NCBI GenBank assembly: GCA_015350385.1
Contig: WNKI01000001.1
Span: 3,825,965-3,889,964, forward strand
Length of the DNA stretch: 64,000 bases
Reading direction: 5' to 3'
Source: Aculops lycopersici
Lineage: Eukaryota > Arthropoda > Arachnida > Trombidiformes > Eriophyidae
This document shows, in pieces, positions 22,053 through 34,963 of this stretch (position 1 is its first letter; each line of letters starts with the position of its first letter). Below the pieces are notes generated by a model. The model was not told the origin of the DNA and did no database searches. It was given only the letters and a program-made list of their open reading frames with translations. Position numbers and translations under genes: made by a program.

Positions 22053-23696
22053 ATGTTTGCGCTGCTCCAAGTTGCCCGTAGAACCACGTGCCTCAATGCT
22101 CGGCTAAGAGCCGCCTGAGCCGAGAGATGAAAGTAGTAGTGGTGAAATCTTCAGCTACATCTTTATCCCATTGATAAGAGTGAACACGTCGCTATTTATT
22201 ATTAATATTCTTATTGACTGGTGGGTTTCTTTTTCGCTAAACTGGGAAAAACTTGTCACCAGAGCCAACAGGAAATCTGAAAATATTGCCTTAGAAACTG
22301 GAAAAAACAACAACAGCAGCCACAACAACAGGTTGTTGCTGCTCGTATTTTACACCAATGCATAAGCTAGAGAGGGAAAGTCAACTTGTGCATCCAACTG
22401 ACGCAAGTTCATTCACTCATTTCAAGACTAATACGCCGGCGATTATCTACAAAATTTTTACCTGCGCAAATCGACTATCATAATACGTCTCTAGAGTAGT
22501 TTCAACAGTGCTGATAGTAATGGCATCAAACTCTAACTGAAAGAACGATTACATAGCGCAAAGGATTGGTTAAATTTAAATCTCGAACTCGCTGCGAGGG
22601 TCGTCCTAAGGCGAGCGAGTGAGAGGCGGTTACAATAAAAAGTGGCGCCCAAGATTGTTGGCCTCGTCTATGCCGCAGCTTCTTCGAGGAATCCAACAAG
22701 TGGTTAACAGTGTGTGCGCTGTTGGTATTGCGCATAATGCGAAGTGTGCGGCGCACGCGCCTGGTCTTCTATTACATTTTAATACAGTGCATAATGTAAT
22801 ACATTCAATTGCTGCTGCTGCATCTGCCAGCCGACAGTTGTGATGCTCACTATACATAATCATCGATTTCTTTTTCTAGTTTAGAATTTTGAGTCTTTGA
22901 ATTGCGCAAGCGCAGTTTGAGAGCAATACCAAGAGCCCAAAGTAAGAAATGTTCACTTGATTCTCTCTCGCCTTTGAAAGTTGTAATAGTAATCTGATTT
23001 CATCCTCATCTTCTTCTTATTTTCGTTGATCTCGATAGACAAAATGAGCAAGTTTATTTTCTACTGCATCTCAGCGTCTTAGTTTCCTAGTTGAGGCTGA
23101 CGCCTGTATTTCTATTGAGGTTGTTGCATCACCATCATCTTTATTCTCATCATATGAACTTGGAAGCTGAAGATAACAAATCATTCGAGAGGGAAAACAG
23201 ATTCATGCAAATCAAGAAACCAAATACAAATTTACAGTCAGTTAGTCGGTTAGTTAATTTGCTGAGAAGAGGGACAAATAGAGGAGGAGAAGGAAAAGCA
23301 AACGAGTTATTTGAGAGAAGTGAGCAGTTAATATATAGACATCAGTCAAAATAATTATTTAATGAGGAGGAAAGAGAGTAGCTATTTGATTTGCTAGTCG
23401 TCAGTTTGTTTTGGAGCATTCAAAGAGCTCATCACTATTCACTATTTGCAATTCAGATAAAGAATAGATTGAGGATATAAAATTAGCCATTGTGTTGAAG
23501 AGCAAGTTAATAATGAGCAATTGATTTCGTCTAAACGATTTAAACCGTCGAAAGTTAGTCGGCGAAAGCAAACTGACAGAAGAATTAAGAGGAAGTTTTT
23601 AAGTTTATTATTAACTCAAACATCACAATTCAATTTTTCATTGTTTTTCCCTCTACAAGTCAATAGAATAGTATCCGCAAAAAGAGCGAGAGAGAG

Positions 23697-24350
23697 ATGA
23701 ACGCGAATCAAGCTTTCAACATGCTGGCGAATAAATCAACAACAAGTGGCAGTGGAAGTGGCCAATCAAACAATGAGCAGCAAAATTTAATTGACAGCGA
23801 AGTGCAACAACAACAACAAGACAATCGCTTGGCCATAGCTAATTTATTTAACTCACTCAGCAATCTAGCCGCGGCCAATGGAACAAACGCAAACCACCGA
23901 CATCAACTCACTCATTATCAAGAGCCACCTCATAGTCAGCATCAAATTCAATTGCAACACCAGAGCCATAATCACAACAATCAAATTCAAATGAACAAAA
24001 ACTTTAGTCCAAATCACAGCCAACAACAGCAGCATCAATTGTGCTCCTCGCCGCTCGCCACAAACTCATCGTCGAGTCCGCCAACGTCGAGGGGAACAGG
24101 TGTCGATAGTCAGCAGCATCATCAGATGGCAATCACTAGTTCAATTCAATCGGTCCTGGCCGCGGCGATGATGCAGCAGCAACTTCCGGTTGGCGCGCCG
24201 ACCATGGCGCAACAAGCGGCGCTACCAGTGCCAACGAGTTTAAGTTTTGATCAAAGTCAGCATCTAGGTTTTTTTGGCCAACCTCACCACCAGCACCAAA
24301 TGGATCCCTCGAGTTTTGGATTGAGTTTAAACCCAAACCTTCAACATCAG

Positions 24351-24392
<42 letters not shown>

Positions 24393-26678
24393 AGAATCAA
24401 TTACTGCACCATCTGCAATAAGGAGCTATGTAACAAGTACTTTATGAAGACCCATATGCTCAAGATGCACGGGATCAACTTGGAAATGGAGCAAGCGGAG
24501 CAAAGCAACAATAGTGACAACGATGGCGACGATCAGGATGATGAGAAGAAGGGGGAGGAGATTGCGTCACGAGACGACTCTGAGCTAGATCAAAGTGAGC
24601 AATCAAACACAGGGGACAACCAACAAAAATCGCCAGGTAATAGGGACTCAGCGGCATCAGGTAAGCAGGCTTTAAACGGCAAGGTTGGAGGTGGCGGTAG
24701 CAGCACCAACAAAAGATCAACCAATGGAAAGACCACCTCGGTGATGAACGGATTTGCCGGAAACTCAATGGGCGGCGTAGTGTGCGACATTTGCAATAAG
24801 GAGCTTTGCTCCAAATACTTCCTCAAGGTGCACAAGCAAAACACTCACGGAATTATGACCGATTACCAAGATGTGGCAAGTCAATTTATGTACCCGTTTG
24901 CTGCTGGCGTTGGTCCAAATCCCTTCCTGCCACCGTCAACAGTTGGCGCCTCGTTGTTACCACCGCAACCGTCAGCACTAGGAGCAGCGCCACTTCCGCC
25001 ACCAACATCAATGGCAACCGCGCAACCACCTGCACCCAATCCGTTGGCCATTTTCACGGCGGCCGCAGCGGCGGCGGCAACCTCACAGCAACACCAACCA
25101 CCGTTAAGTGACACCCAAGTGGGAGTTAAAAAAACTTCAGGAAACAAACGGATGCGATCGGCGACGGGGGCAACGGTGACGCGAGTCAACAGTGGTCACG
25201 ATCATAATATAGATAAGCAAGCCAATTGCTTTGCACCACAACCACCGGCCCAAAACGGAAGTCCGGCGCAAGACCAGCACTTGGGCTCGGTTTATAGGCT
25301 AATGCTTGCACAACAACAACAACAACAACAACAATATCAACTTCCAATGCACCACAACCACCAACTACCACCCGCCGTGCCGAGCCAACCGCAAGCGTCG
25401 CCAGTGGGACCCTTTGGGCCGCACGCTTCCGCGGACCAATTGCAGGCGCTCATGTGTTTCGGCGCAATGGGAGCCGCGGCGGCCGCTGCAAATCCCTTCG
25501 GGCCGCCGCCAGCCGCAGCCGCAATGTCGCCCGCAATGATCGTGGACAATATTCTGCGCAACCAGCACTTGTTTAATAGAAACCAAATGTCACAATTGGC
25601 ACAACCAAAGCTCGACCGGAACAACACCAACCTTTCAGATTCGAGGGGCAAAAAGAGTTCCGGTTCCTCGTCAACGACCACCTCCGGCTCAGGCTCAAAG
25701 AGCGATCAAGCAAACAGCAGCAAGTACTTTAGTCACTACACCGAGGCGTGTCCAATGTGCGATCGTCGATTCAAGTCAATCAAATGGCTAAAGACTCACA
25801 TGATGAATGACCACAAGCAAGAGATTGGCGCTTATATGCAAATGATGATGCAGTATTTGTACACAAGCAAGAGTCAGCAAATGGCGGCCACCTTTGCGGC
25901 CATTGAGCAGCAGAGTTTGCAGCACCAATTACACCAGCAACAACAACGACAACAACAACAACAACAACAACAACAGGAAATCCAAACTCATCTGCCACCC
26001 AATCACCTTGGATCTTTGGATCAGCAACAACTTCAAATGACTACACCAATCAGCCAGTCACCTGTGAATTTAATTGGTTTTGATGGCCAATTTAACGTTT
26101 GCCATAATAGAGGGAGTCACCAAATTGCGCAACAGCAACAGCATCAACAAACGCCGCCTCAGATCAACAGCGAGGCGATAGTCGAGCTGCTAAGACGCCA
26201 ACAACAGCAGCATCAAGACCAAAGATCTGATCTATTATCAAACTTTAGACACACAAATCAACAGCAACAACAAACTAAGCAAAGAATTCAAATGCAACAG
26301 CAATGCGAGGCGCAGGACTTTTCTCTTGACAACCGGAAGGAGGCTTTCTCGATTCATTCGGACGACGGAAGCCACTTGTCGATGCTGCGACAGTCACCTA
26401 TTTCGCCGGCTAGCCAACTGGACTCGCTAGGTTTAAGTTATGACCAACTGGGTCGACTAGGTAGCAGGTCTAGTAGTAGCGGCGGTGGTGGCACCGGAAG
26501 TAGCAACAGGAGGCCATTGGAAGAGCTCGAGGGTGAGGAGGAGGAAGCAGATGAAGATGAAGGTGAGGGTGAAGGTAACGAGAGGGGAGGTGAAGACGGA
26601 GACGATGAAGTGGGCGCTAGAAATCAGCGAGCTCAGGTGCTGCCGTCGCCAATGCAAATCAAAAGTACAGGTGATTGA
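23697..26678 (+). CDS. Large poly-Q C2H2 zinc-finger transcription factor with three widely spaced fingers
   Basis: A 993-codon ORF. Long Gln/His/Asn-rich, poly-Ala and Ser-rich regions separate three C2H2 fingers, all C-x2-C-x12-H-x4-H. Finger 1 (about 237-258) and finger 2 (about 363-384) are near copies, sharing CNKELC.KYF.K and a trailing HGI. Finger 3 (about 685-706) has the form CPMCDRRFKSIKWLKTH. The sequence between and after the fingers is disordered, with pure Gln runs at about 222-232, 541-548 and 760-772. Residues 945-975 form an acidic Glu/Asp/Gly tail. It is very likely a nuclear DNA-binding regulator; I do not recognise the orthologue. The ORF closes six bases after a good splice donor (ACAG|GTGATT at about 26670), so the true protein may continue in a downstream exon. 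The long flanking non-coding DNA on both sides fits a developmental regulator. Confidence 0.8.
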
Positions 26679-26713
26679 ATCAGAGAGACAGCGGCATCTG
26701 CATTTGAATTAGA

Positions 26714-26778
26714 ATTTGTATTTGTATTTGTATTTGTATTTGTATTTGTATTTGTATTTGTATTTGTATTTGTATTTG
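26714..26778. repeat. (ATTTGT)11 hexanucleotide array
   Basis: About eleven tandem copies of ATTTGT, starting 36 bases after the zinc-finger stop codon, in its 3' UTR or in an intron behind the candidate donor at 26670. Confidence 0.9.
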
Positions 26779-29575
26779 CATTAGTAAAGGTAATAGAATT
26801 AGTTGAAATTAATAATAACAACAATCAAATTGATACTAGGCCAACTAGATTTTTATAACCAAAAATTTCAAAACGACGAACGAATCGAGGAAGGAAAAAA
26901 CAAATACTAGTATTTAGGCAACAAAATATGATTTGAGATCAAGAGCCAGAGAGGTTAAGAAAATGAGGCGAGGTAATTGTATCAAGTTTTACTACTTGCT
27001 CTCGCCGGTAAAGTTGGGAGTAAAAAAAGATTAGGAGTCTTTCTCTCTTTATTGCATTGCATTGTATTGTTGGTTTATAATTAAATGAATGAACTCTTGC
27101 AGTTATACAATGAACCGCGCAACTATATGACTAGCCAACCGGATTTAGTTCACCATGAGCAATCTGATCGTCTTTTGTTGTTTCGATCCTCTGATTAATA
27201 GACGAAGGGAGGAGGCGAGTTAAAGTCCTGCGATAAGAGAGAGAGAGAGAGAGGAGAAAATTTGCATATTCAATCTTGTGAGATTCTCTTTCTCTTTCCA
27301 ATATAATTCTAGTTGCGGTTGCAGTCAATATCCGATCGTTCGAGGTTTTGTTTCAATGAGAAGCAGCACAGAATCTGGGTTACCAAGTAAACTCCTCGCC
27401 GCCTCTCTCTTTTTTGTTGCCCTCGAGCCACAAGGCAAACCTCGCAGTCAATTTTTAATTCAACTTCTATAGGCTCAGTCTCTGTTTAGTGCTGGTTATG
27501 CTGCTGTTAGTGTTGCGCAATCGCCGCTGGCCACTTTACCTTTTCTTAAGTTTAAGTTATAGTTACTCTCTTGCCATAATTCAGTGAAGCAGGTGAGCTT
27601 CGTTGGCGGAGCATTTGATTTACTCGGCGACCCTTAAGCTTGTGAATAAATAGGAGAGCGAGAGAGCAACGGATAGGAGAGTTGAGTCAAATCTTGTAAT
27701 CAAGTGGCAAATTCAAGAGAGCAATCAAGTGGCTCGCTCAAAAGGCAAACGGTCACTCTCTGATTGGCCACTTGAGGCGCAATGAATTGCTCTTGGTAGA
27801 TTAACAGCAAGCGCGCATTCAAATCTAAACAACCACTTGTGTGAATGTTAATCATCTCCGCGAATCTCTCTTACGTTTGCTTACTGCTGTAGTCTGCGTA
27901 GCATCGTCCAAATGGGAGATTTTGTGAGAACGAAGCCACAGGTTGCGGTTGCGCAATCTGTGGAAATTTCGCTACCTCGGTTATGTAACAACAGCAGCAA
28001 CAAGAGTAACACGACTTAAAAGAGCAAACGCTCGTTTATCAGGCCGCTAAATCTACTCTCAACTACTCGCTCTAAAGCTTACTGTCCAAAATCTTGGGGC
28101 ACGAAATCAGCTGCAGAAACAACATGTTGTCGGTACCAGAAGCGAGAGTCCGGCTTCGAGCTCGTCTCGTCGGACTAGAGTGGATTGCACCAACCACCGA
28201 CCGACCGACCGTCCGACCAACTTGACCAGGTTAGTGTGAAAAATTGCCCTTAATGAATATTACGCAATCGGAATATTTCTTTCTCTCTCCTCCTCCTCTT
28301 TCTCCTCTATTGGCGCTTCTATCTATTTGTAACTGACAACCAACAACAAATCGCTTGCGTGAGAGTTGACTTGCAAGCGCTCTTGTGTTACATTCGTACA
28401 ACAGAAACAGAGGCCATTCGCCGCCGTTGCAAACATTCTAATTCACACATTCGACGGATTGAGCTGTTTCCTTGAACCGGATGAGCATCCAGACAAACTA
28501 ATCAAGAGGATTCTTCCTTCAGCCGAGTGTTAACTCAATTTACTTACCTCTCCTCTGGCTTACATTTGCTAACAAGTGGTGGTTCCCATTCAACAACGCC
28601 ACAGTCCCGCTTAAAGTGCTGCGCTACACTTTGGCCCTGATGAGAAGATCATGGAGCAACGTTTGCAGTTTTAGCGGTTAGTTGGTCATTTCGATGTTGC
28701 GATAGAAACTGCAACTCCAACAGCCGCAGGTCACGACACCTATCAAGTGAGACAATCAGTCCACCAGTCGGTCAGTTTCCTTTGGTGGACGAGGTAAACT
28801 AATCGAGATCATCGCAAGCATCCTCAGGTGGTGGTTGTTGTTGCTATCGCGCAAATTTTGCGATGTCCGCCGTATATATATAAAGCCGAAAAAGGGCGAG
28901 ATTAATGGTTTTGTGTCAATCGGTTTCTTTTAGGTCGCTTTCGGTTATTTAGTCGGAACTAGTGACAACAATTGTTTTCTCCTCTCCCTCACTCAAGAAC
29001 TCAACTCTCGATGCTGATCATCTCCAATCCATCACACGAAACAATGGCTAGCAATCTCATCACTGGAGCCACTTGCCCGCTTTGTAAATCTAGCAAGCGT
29101 GCGCTAGTCTAACCAACGCCAGGTTAATTGACTCCCCTACTCGTTGTTCCTTTTGATATCAGCATCGAATAAAAAATGCTCCTCTGGGGCGAGCAAACGA
29201 AGATGTAATCGTGCGAATCAAGCGGGAGGAAACACACAATTGCATTAACTGAATCACCGAGTTAAGTCTATTAGATTTGAAAACTTAATTAAAAGCTCAA
29301 TTAATGTGCGTGTGAGCAGTCAGCCCTCAAATGTTGCTCTTACATTCGAGTGCCTAACTCGAGAGTATGAATTGAAATTGTGCTCATTTCGCTCAAACAT
29401 CACAATGGCCACATGCGCATTGCCATTATCCCTCTTTAGATAGAGAAAAAAGAACGGCGGCGACCACTACGATCGCGAAGAGAAGTAAAACCGCAAGCCA
29501 CAAGTCGGCCCAACAAAGTTGTCGAGTTTTGCTGATAGAACGGCAACAACAGGTTGCTTTCGTCGGGATGGCAGT

Positions 29576-29646
29576 GGCGGCGGCGGCGGCAAACAAATGA
29601 GTAGCATTCAATTCATTGCATTTGCTCGCCGCCGCCGCCGCCGCCA
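29576..29646. repeat. (GGC)5 ... (GCC)6 inverted trinucleotide blocks
   Basis: A GGC block at 29576-29590 and a GCC block at about 29628-29646 are complementary and 37 bases apart. RNA or single-stranded DNA could form a 15-bp G/C stem. Confidence 0.75.
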
Positions 29647-31940
29647 CCATCACCACTGACCCTGTTGTCTTTTACACAAAAGAGGCAGCTGCTCGGTGTC
29701 TTGTTTTTTGATTTAAACGCCACAATAGTGACGCAATAACTTCAAGCAAGAACATCAAGAGAATGGGCAAATCGTGCCTTTTCTTTTTCCTCTCTCTCTT
29801 CCTAACTATCCCGACTTCGTTAACATCTCTGACCGCACAGGTGCAAACTAAGTACTTGCCACCAGGTTATCATCATTATTAATATAATATTATAACAGCG
29901 ATACAACTGAAGAGCAAACAGCGGAGTGGAGCGAGGCTAATGTTGAGTAAAGTAAAGTAAATTAACCGCGCCACTTACTCTTCGAAACTACAGCAGACTA
30001 ACCACTTGTTGGATTGAAGAAAAACCACTACTGCGTTGCGGGGAGGAAATGATGGAACGAGCTCTAGTTCGCTAGGGGAAGCGGGAGCGCGAGAAACAGG
30101 AGCCAAGAGAGTTGAAAATAATTTGCATTTATAATCCCCAGGCAACAAGTGGCTCTCAGCGACTTGTGAATTCATCCTTAAGGTTCACGCAAATGGATAG
30201 ATAGATAGATATCAAATTGCCTTTAAACTCTCTCAAGATTGTCAAATTGTTGAATTTTGACGCTTGTGAGAATTTTTATTGAACTCTCCGCTCGCAAAGC
30301 TCACGGTGGCCGCTCAACAGAAACCCGCTCGACAGCGACAGGTCAACTAGAGGCTTCGACATATCATTGCATGAGGCAGCCCATGGCCATTTTATATTCT
30401 CCTATCCAAGGTGAGTCATGCCGACAAAATCCGACGGCAGCATCAGCAGCAAGCGGAGCACCAGTGGCCAATGATCAAACGGCCGGAAGTGGCCTGTTAC
30501 GAGTGGCGCGCGAGTTGCAACTGGCGGCCGGAAGCTAGCGGCGGAGGTGGCAGCTGTGTGGTTGGTTATTTCTCCTCAAAAAATCGATGGCATAATCATT
30601 TTTCTGCAAAAAAGAAACATATCAAAACTCGAACTTTTACCTCCTTTTGAATAAACTGGCTTCCGGTCAGTCCGTTACTCTTGTTTTTTCTTCCTCTTCA
30701 CGTTCTCTCCCACTGCACGAGTGCTAATGCTGTTCGGTTGCGTTGGCCGCCGACCATTGTAACTGCGGACACACGCACAAAATAATCATAAATTTTCCGC
30801 AATACCTCTTGGTGCGTCCAGTTGGAGTTGTTGGCTCTCTTTCTCTCTCATTATTGTCGCCACTACAACAGCCACCAAAGAGACAAGCAGCTCGTGTGCT
30901 GCTGCATCATTTTGAAAGCCAAGAAGGAGAGTGGAAGTTGAGCTGAAAGTTGGGTTGAAAATAAGGGAGGAGCTAACAAGTAGCGCGTGGGTGGCGACGG
31001 CGACGACTGGCGATGCCACTGTTGCCGTTGCAATGGGCGACATCCGGTCTAGCACGCGCCTGATATTCGGTCGATGAGCCTGCCGATTAGCTGGCGTCGT
31101 CGTCATTCATTCATTCGTTCGTCTCTTTGTTTGATGGAGGGCGATTTAAGATGTTGGTCAAATTTTGTGTTCATTCGCATCATAATCAGCAGCTTCGACT
31201 CACACTGGACTTGAGAATCCCGTTGGCGCATATGCAAGAAAAGCGACGACGTCGACGACGAAAAGTTGGTGCGGATCAGATGGGAGAGCAGGCTCGCAAG
31301 ATGTTGTTCCTCCAAGCAAAGCGATTGGTTGGGAACAAGAGCAATGGAGATGGTCAAGTTTCTAGGAAAAGTTCAATTGTTGTATTGATCGGCCAGTTTG
31401 TTGGATTTACATTAGCAAGCAAGAGAAAGAGACAGAGAGGCGCACATGCTGGTTTCTTAGAAGAGCGCAACAAACTTATGCTGCCAATTTCCGGTTCTTC
31501 TCCTTTTCTCGTGCACTAAACAAATGAACAAATGGACGAATGGCCACAAAGTTACCGTTACTTTCGGAACCTCGATCGAATGTCAAATAAACGCCAGAAA
31601 GGAATGGAGCTGGACGCCCACGCGACCAACCACTTGGCCCCTCGATTCGAGCAACATCCTGGAACGCATAGTACAGTCGCAGGTGCGCTGGCCTCTTTTT
31701 TCTCATTCCAATTTTTTCTCTCTCTCTCCCGCACAGTCCCTTGAAACGTTCGTAGAAAAACGCCACCACGAGTGACGCAACACAAACGAATCCAGACGAC
31801 AGAGTGAGCGATTGCCTGCGACTTCCGGTGTTACGCAAATGATATAATTAATTAAACGGCACACTAAGCGCAACTTTGCTCGCCTCCCAGAGAAGCAAAT
31901 AATCTCTCGCTTGACTTTAGTTAGTGAGAAGGAGAATGAG

Positions 31941-31949
<9 letters not shown>

Positions 31950-31971
<22 letters not shown>
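31950..31971. repeat. (GA)11 microsatellite
   Basis: An uninterrupted GA run preceded by GATA units. Confidence 0.9.
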
Positions 31972-34963
31972 AAAGTTAAGCTAGGGGCTCGTTTTTCAAT
32001 CTCGACAGCAGAAGTGAAAAGTTGCGACGAAGGAAAAGTTAATCAATTTATTGATTATTCAACTCTCACTCGTCGACTGACCGATAGACTAACTGAGTGT
32101 CTGGCTGAGAGAAAGCACTAAATTTGGACCATTTGGCGCCACATGGACGATAGAATTTGCTTAGCTGCTGCGGCTTCTGTTCCGGTGTAAAGTTGTTGTG
32201 TGAGCAACTTGCGTGCGACATTCAATCAGCGCGTGCAACGTGATCAGAGTTATAGGCGCGCCGAGTGTTAATTAATACAGAGTTGGGCGCACAAACGAGA
32301 AACTTTCATTTTTTCTCCATAAGTCTCGACTTTTGCCTCACTATTTGTGTGCGAGTGATATAAACGCAATCAAAACAAGAAACTAGCGATACGAGCGACC
32401 AGTTTTTCCTGAGTTGACTTTTAGGCGCAATAAAAAGGGAGCCGGCAATCCGTTATTTTGGGCTTAAACTGTGTGCTCATATTTCGTATCGCATGCATAC
32501 GGGAGCTCACTGTGTTGTGCGTTTTGGAGGTAACGATGTGAGCCCAAGAAGCGAGATGCTCGGGCCATCGGACCTCGCACGAGTCGAGGGGGAGTGGCAG
32601 CAGTAGGATATTGGGATTCTTGGGGACCAGAGTAAAAGTAGAGCACGGGGTGGCTAGTCGAGACAAACTTTTTACTCGCCCAAATAGTGTGTGTGTGTGT
32701 GTGTGCATGTGACTTCAGGAGAACGGAGAAGAAAGAGGAGGAAGAAAAACTTGGCTTCCACTTTTCACTGCCTATAATATGCAAAACACACACACAGCGA
32801 GTGATATGCACAAACTCGCAACCACCGACCGGAAGTTTAATCAATTTTTCCATTCCAAATGCGCGTGCAACGCTTAATCTCCTAGTGGGAGAGACAGTGG
32901 ATCGTGGCATTACCTAGTTTAATTCTGGCTTTTGGACGCGAAAAATGATGCAACATCAGGCCAGCGGCAAGCGCTAAAAGCGCATCACTTTGCGCGCTTC
33001 CAGTTAGTTGTTGTGGTCATTTTTCCAGTCGCCGTCATCGTTGCAGCTCTTGCTATCGCCTCTTCACTGGCCATGTGATCGATTCCTACTAGAATTCAAC
33101 TATAATACAAACTCATCACCAGCCATCGCAAACCGAATAAAATCCGCTCACCAACCGAATGAATGACATCGATTAATCATTTGCATGTTTGCTGAAAACA
33201 AAACCGACCGACAGACACACACCAACGATGCGTCCCCAAATGATCGAGGCGAATTTGATTTGCTCTCGATGGCCACTCGATTGTGAATTGTATGAGAAAG
33301 ATCAGCAATCGGTAACAGAAATCAGTAACTCAGTGCACGAATTTAGATTTTGATGACGATTGAACATGATGAATTTAAATCACATTTAGATTGGAAACTT
33401 TTTATCCTACGCTTCCATTTCATAGCAACTTCCTCCTCTCGCCGGTCTCTTGAAAACTAGCAGCGAGGTTTGTTTTTTTGTGTGCGTCCTTCTCCTCTTC
33501 TCATTGTATCATATACATTAAACAGTGGAAGCAAGTTGTTGGCTGGCCACTCGACTCCCACGCGCCGCCATCAAATGTTGAAACAACATCAACATAAACC
33601 GCAACTTTCGCGACGACACAAGCCAAAAATTAACGACGGACGACACGAGTGCCGTTACGTCGCCTTATTACTGTTATCACCGGTATTATTATTATTTTTT
33701 GTCACAGAAGGCTACTACTTCTCCAACTAGTTGCGCCACTTTTTTGCCTCGTACAAGATATTCACGTTCAAAGTTGCAAGCCACTAATCGGCAATTTTCG
33801 CAAACGATCGGATGTTTACGTTGCGCCAGCCGATCGGGCGACCAAATCTATTGTACACAGGCTTCACATTGGTACCGACGCTACCAGTTTTTTCCTCCCT
33901 CTCTCTTTAGTCCGACGACACGAGACTTCGGTGGCCGATAATCAACGTCACACTAACAATGCAACCAATGAACGGGACTTTTTTCATTCAATCCGGCCAC
34001 TTCCGCTCGTCCGCCAACGCAGCAGGCAAAAGTCGAAGCGGAAGTGCACATTGGCAGTGGCGCGCGAGCAACGTCAACGCAACAGCAATAGCGGAAGCAT
34101 CCATTTCTTTATCTTTATCGCAACCACCGCTGCCGCCACCTACAACTCTGTTGCCTCTGGTCACTTGCGCCCCCGGCGTCGGCCCACTCTCATACCGCTA
34201 CCTCATCCATTCCCGGCCAACGGGCAGCTGAAATTTAGCGCTACATTTATAATGATCGTTAGTGGCAACCAGTCTCCAGTAGCATCTCAATTCTAACTCA
34301 ACATCTAGCAGTTTTCTCAGACGCAATCATGAGGAAAGTTGGTGGTGGACAATCAGATGCCTCGAGCAATTTGTTAGAGCTTTTTTGTCCTGCATCCGAG
34401 GATTTTGATTAGCGTTACAAATTGGATCAATTTCTCTTTTGTTTGTGTGGGAATTGATGTAATTAGAGTTGGGGAAAAACACTTGTTACCTGACAGGTAA
34501 GCTACCCGAGGTAACAAGAGTTAAAGGTCGCAACAATCCCTGCACACATTGGAAGTGTCTTTGGAATACTGTACAGATCTGCTACTTGTTGTGTGCATCT
34601 GCAGGGAACGCCGCATGCGGCAGCTTGGGTCGAGCAAGCCAGCCAGCCGCAAGCGACGTCAAAGTCGCCAGCTGATCCACATTCCAACACATTTACAAAA
34701 CACTGGCATCGTTCTACAACTTGAAGCACACTTCATGAACTTAACCCATTCATTTTGTAATATTTATCCTTCTCATACAATATGATCCTATTGAAACTGT
34801 AACATTATCACTTAATCAAATAAAATACTATTTTACCAACTCCATGACAACCAGGATTTTTATCAAAACTAAACATCTTGTCGAGGACTGTTAGAAGTAA
34901 AGCGAATGAAGTTTTGGAACAATAACACGAGATTACAAGTATCAACGACGACAAGTCACCAAG

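Larger units (their letters stand above)
13993..23696. other. 9.7 kb without a convincing gene
   Basis: Lies between the GPAT-like gene (minus) and the large zinc-finger gene (plus). It contains only short ORFs on both strands, many simple repeats and no recognisable protein domain. A good minus-strand donor (GAG|GTAAGC) sits near 14436, with a possible acceptor near 14037, so a 5' UTR intron of the GPAT-like gene is possible. E-box-type hexamers cluster at 14670-15823. GGA/GAG repeats lie at 17009-17034 and an imperfect GCTAGA tandem at about 21522-21565. The rest probably serves as regulatory sequence, introns or 5' UTR of the zinc-finger gene. Confidence 0.45.
26679..34963. other. 8.3 kb without a convincing gene
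   Basis: Lies between the large zinc-finger gene and NTAN1. Simple repeats include GA runs at about 27237-27252 and 31950-31971, GT at about 32687-32704, GCC/GGC blocks at 29576-29646 and GATA near 30196-30211. A TATA-like TATATATAAAG lies at about 28873-28883. Several ETS-like CCGGAA/TTCCGG sites occur between 30480 and 32835. ORFs up to 215 codons occur (for example 33649-34296), but they overlap others on both strands and show no domain. Probably intron or regulatory DNA. Confidence 0.45.

Noticed and set aside
28873..28883. TATA-like TATATATAAAG as a promoter
   Set aside because: No ORF or gene start follows it that would support a promoter; noted only in the regional description.
32464..32910. 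148-codon minus-strand ORF
   Set aside because: It crosses a GT/CA microsatellite (reading as a His-Thr run), overlaps another ORF and shows no domain.
33649..34296. 215-codon plus-strand ORF
   Set aside because: It is overlapped by other open frames on the same strand, with irregular composition and no recognisable motif.
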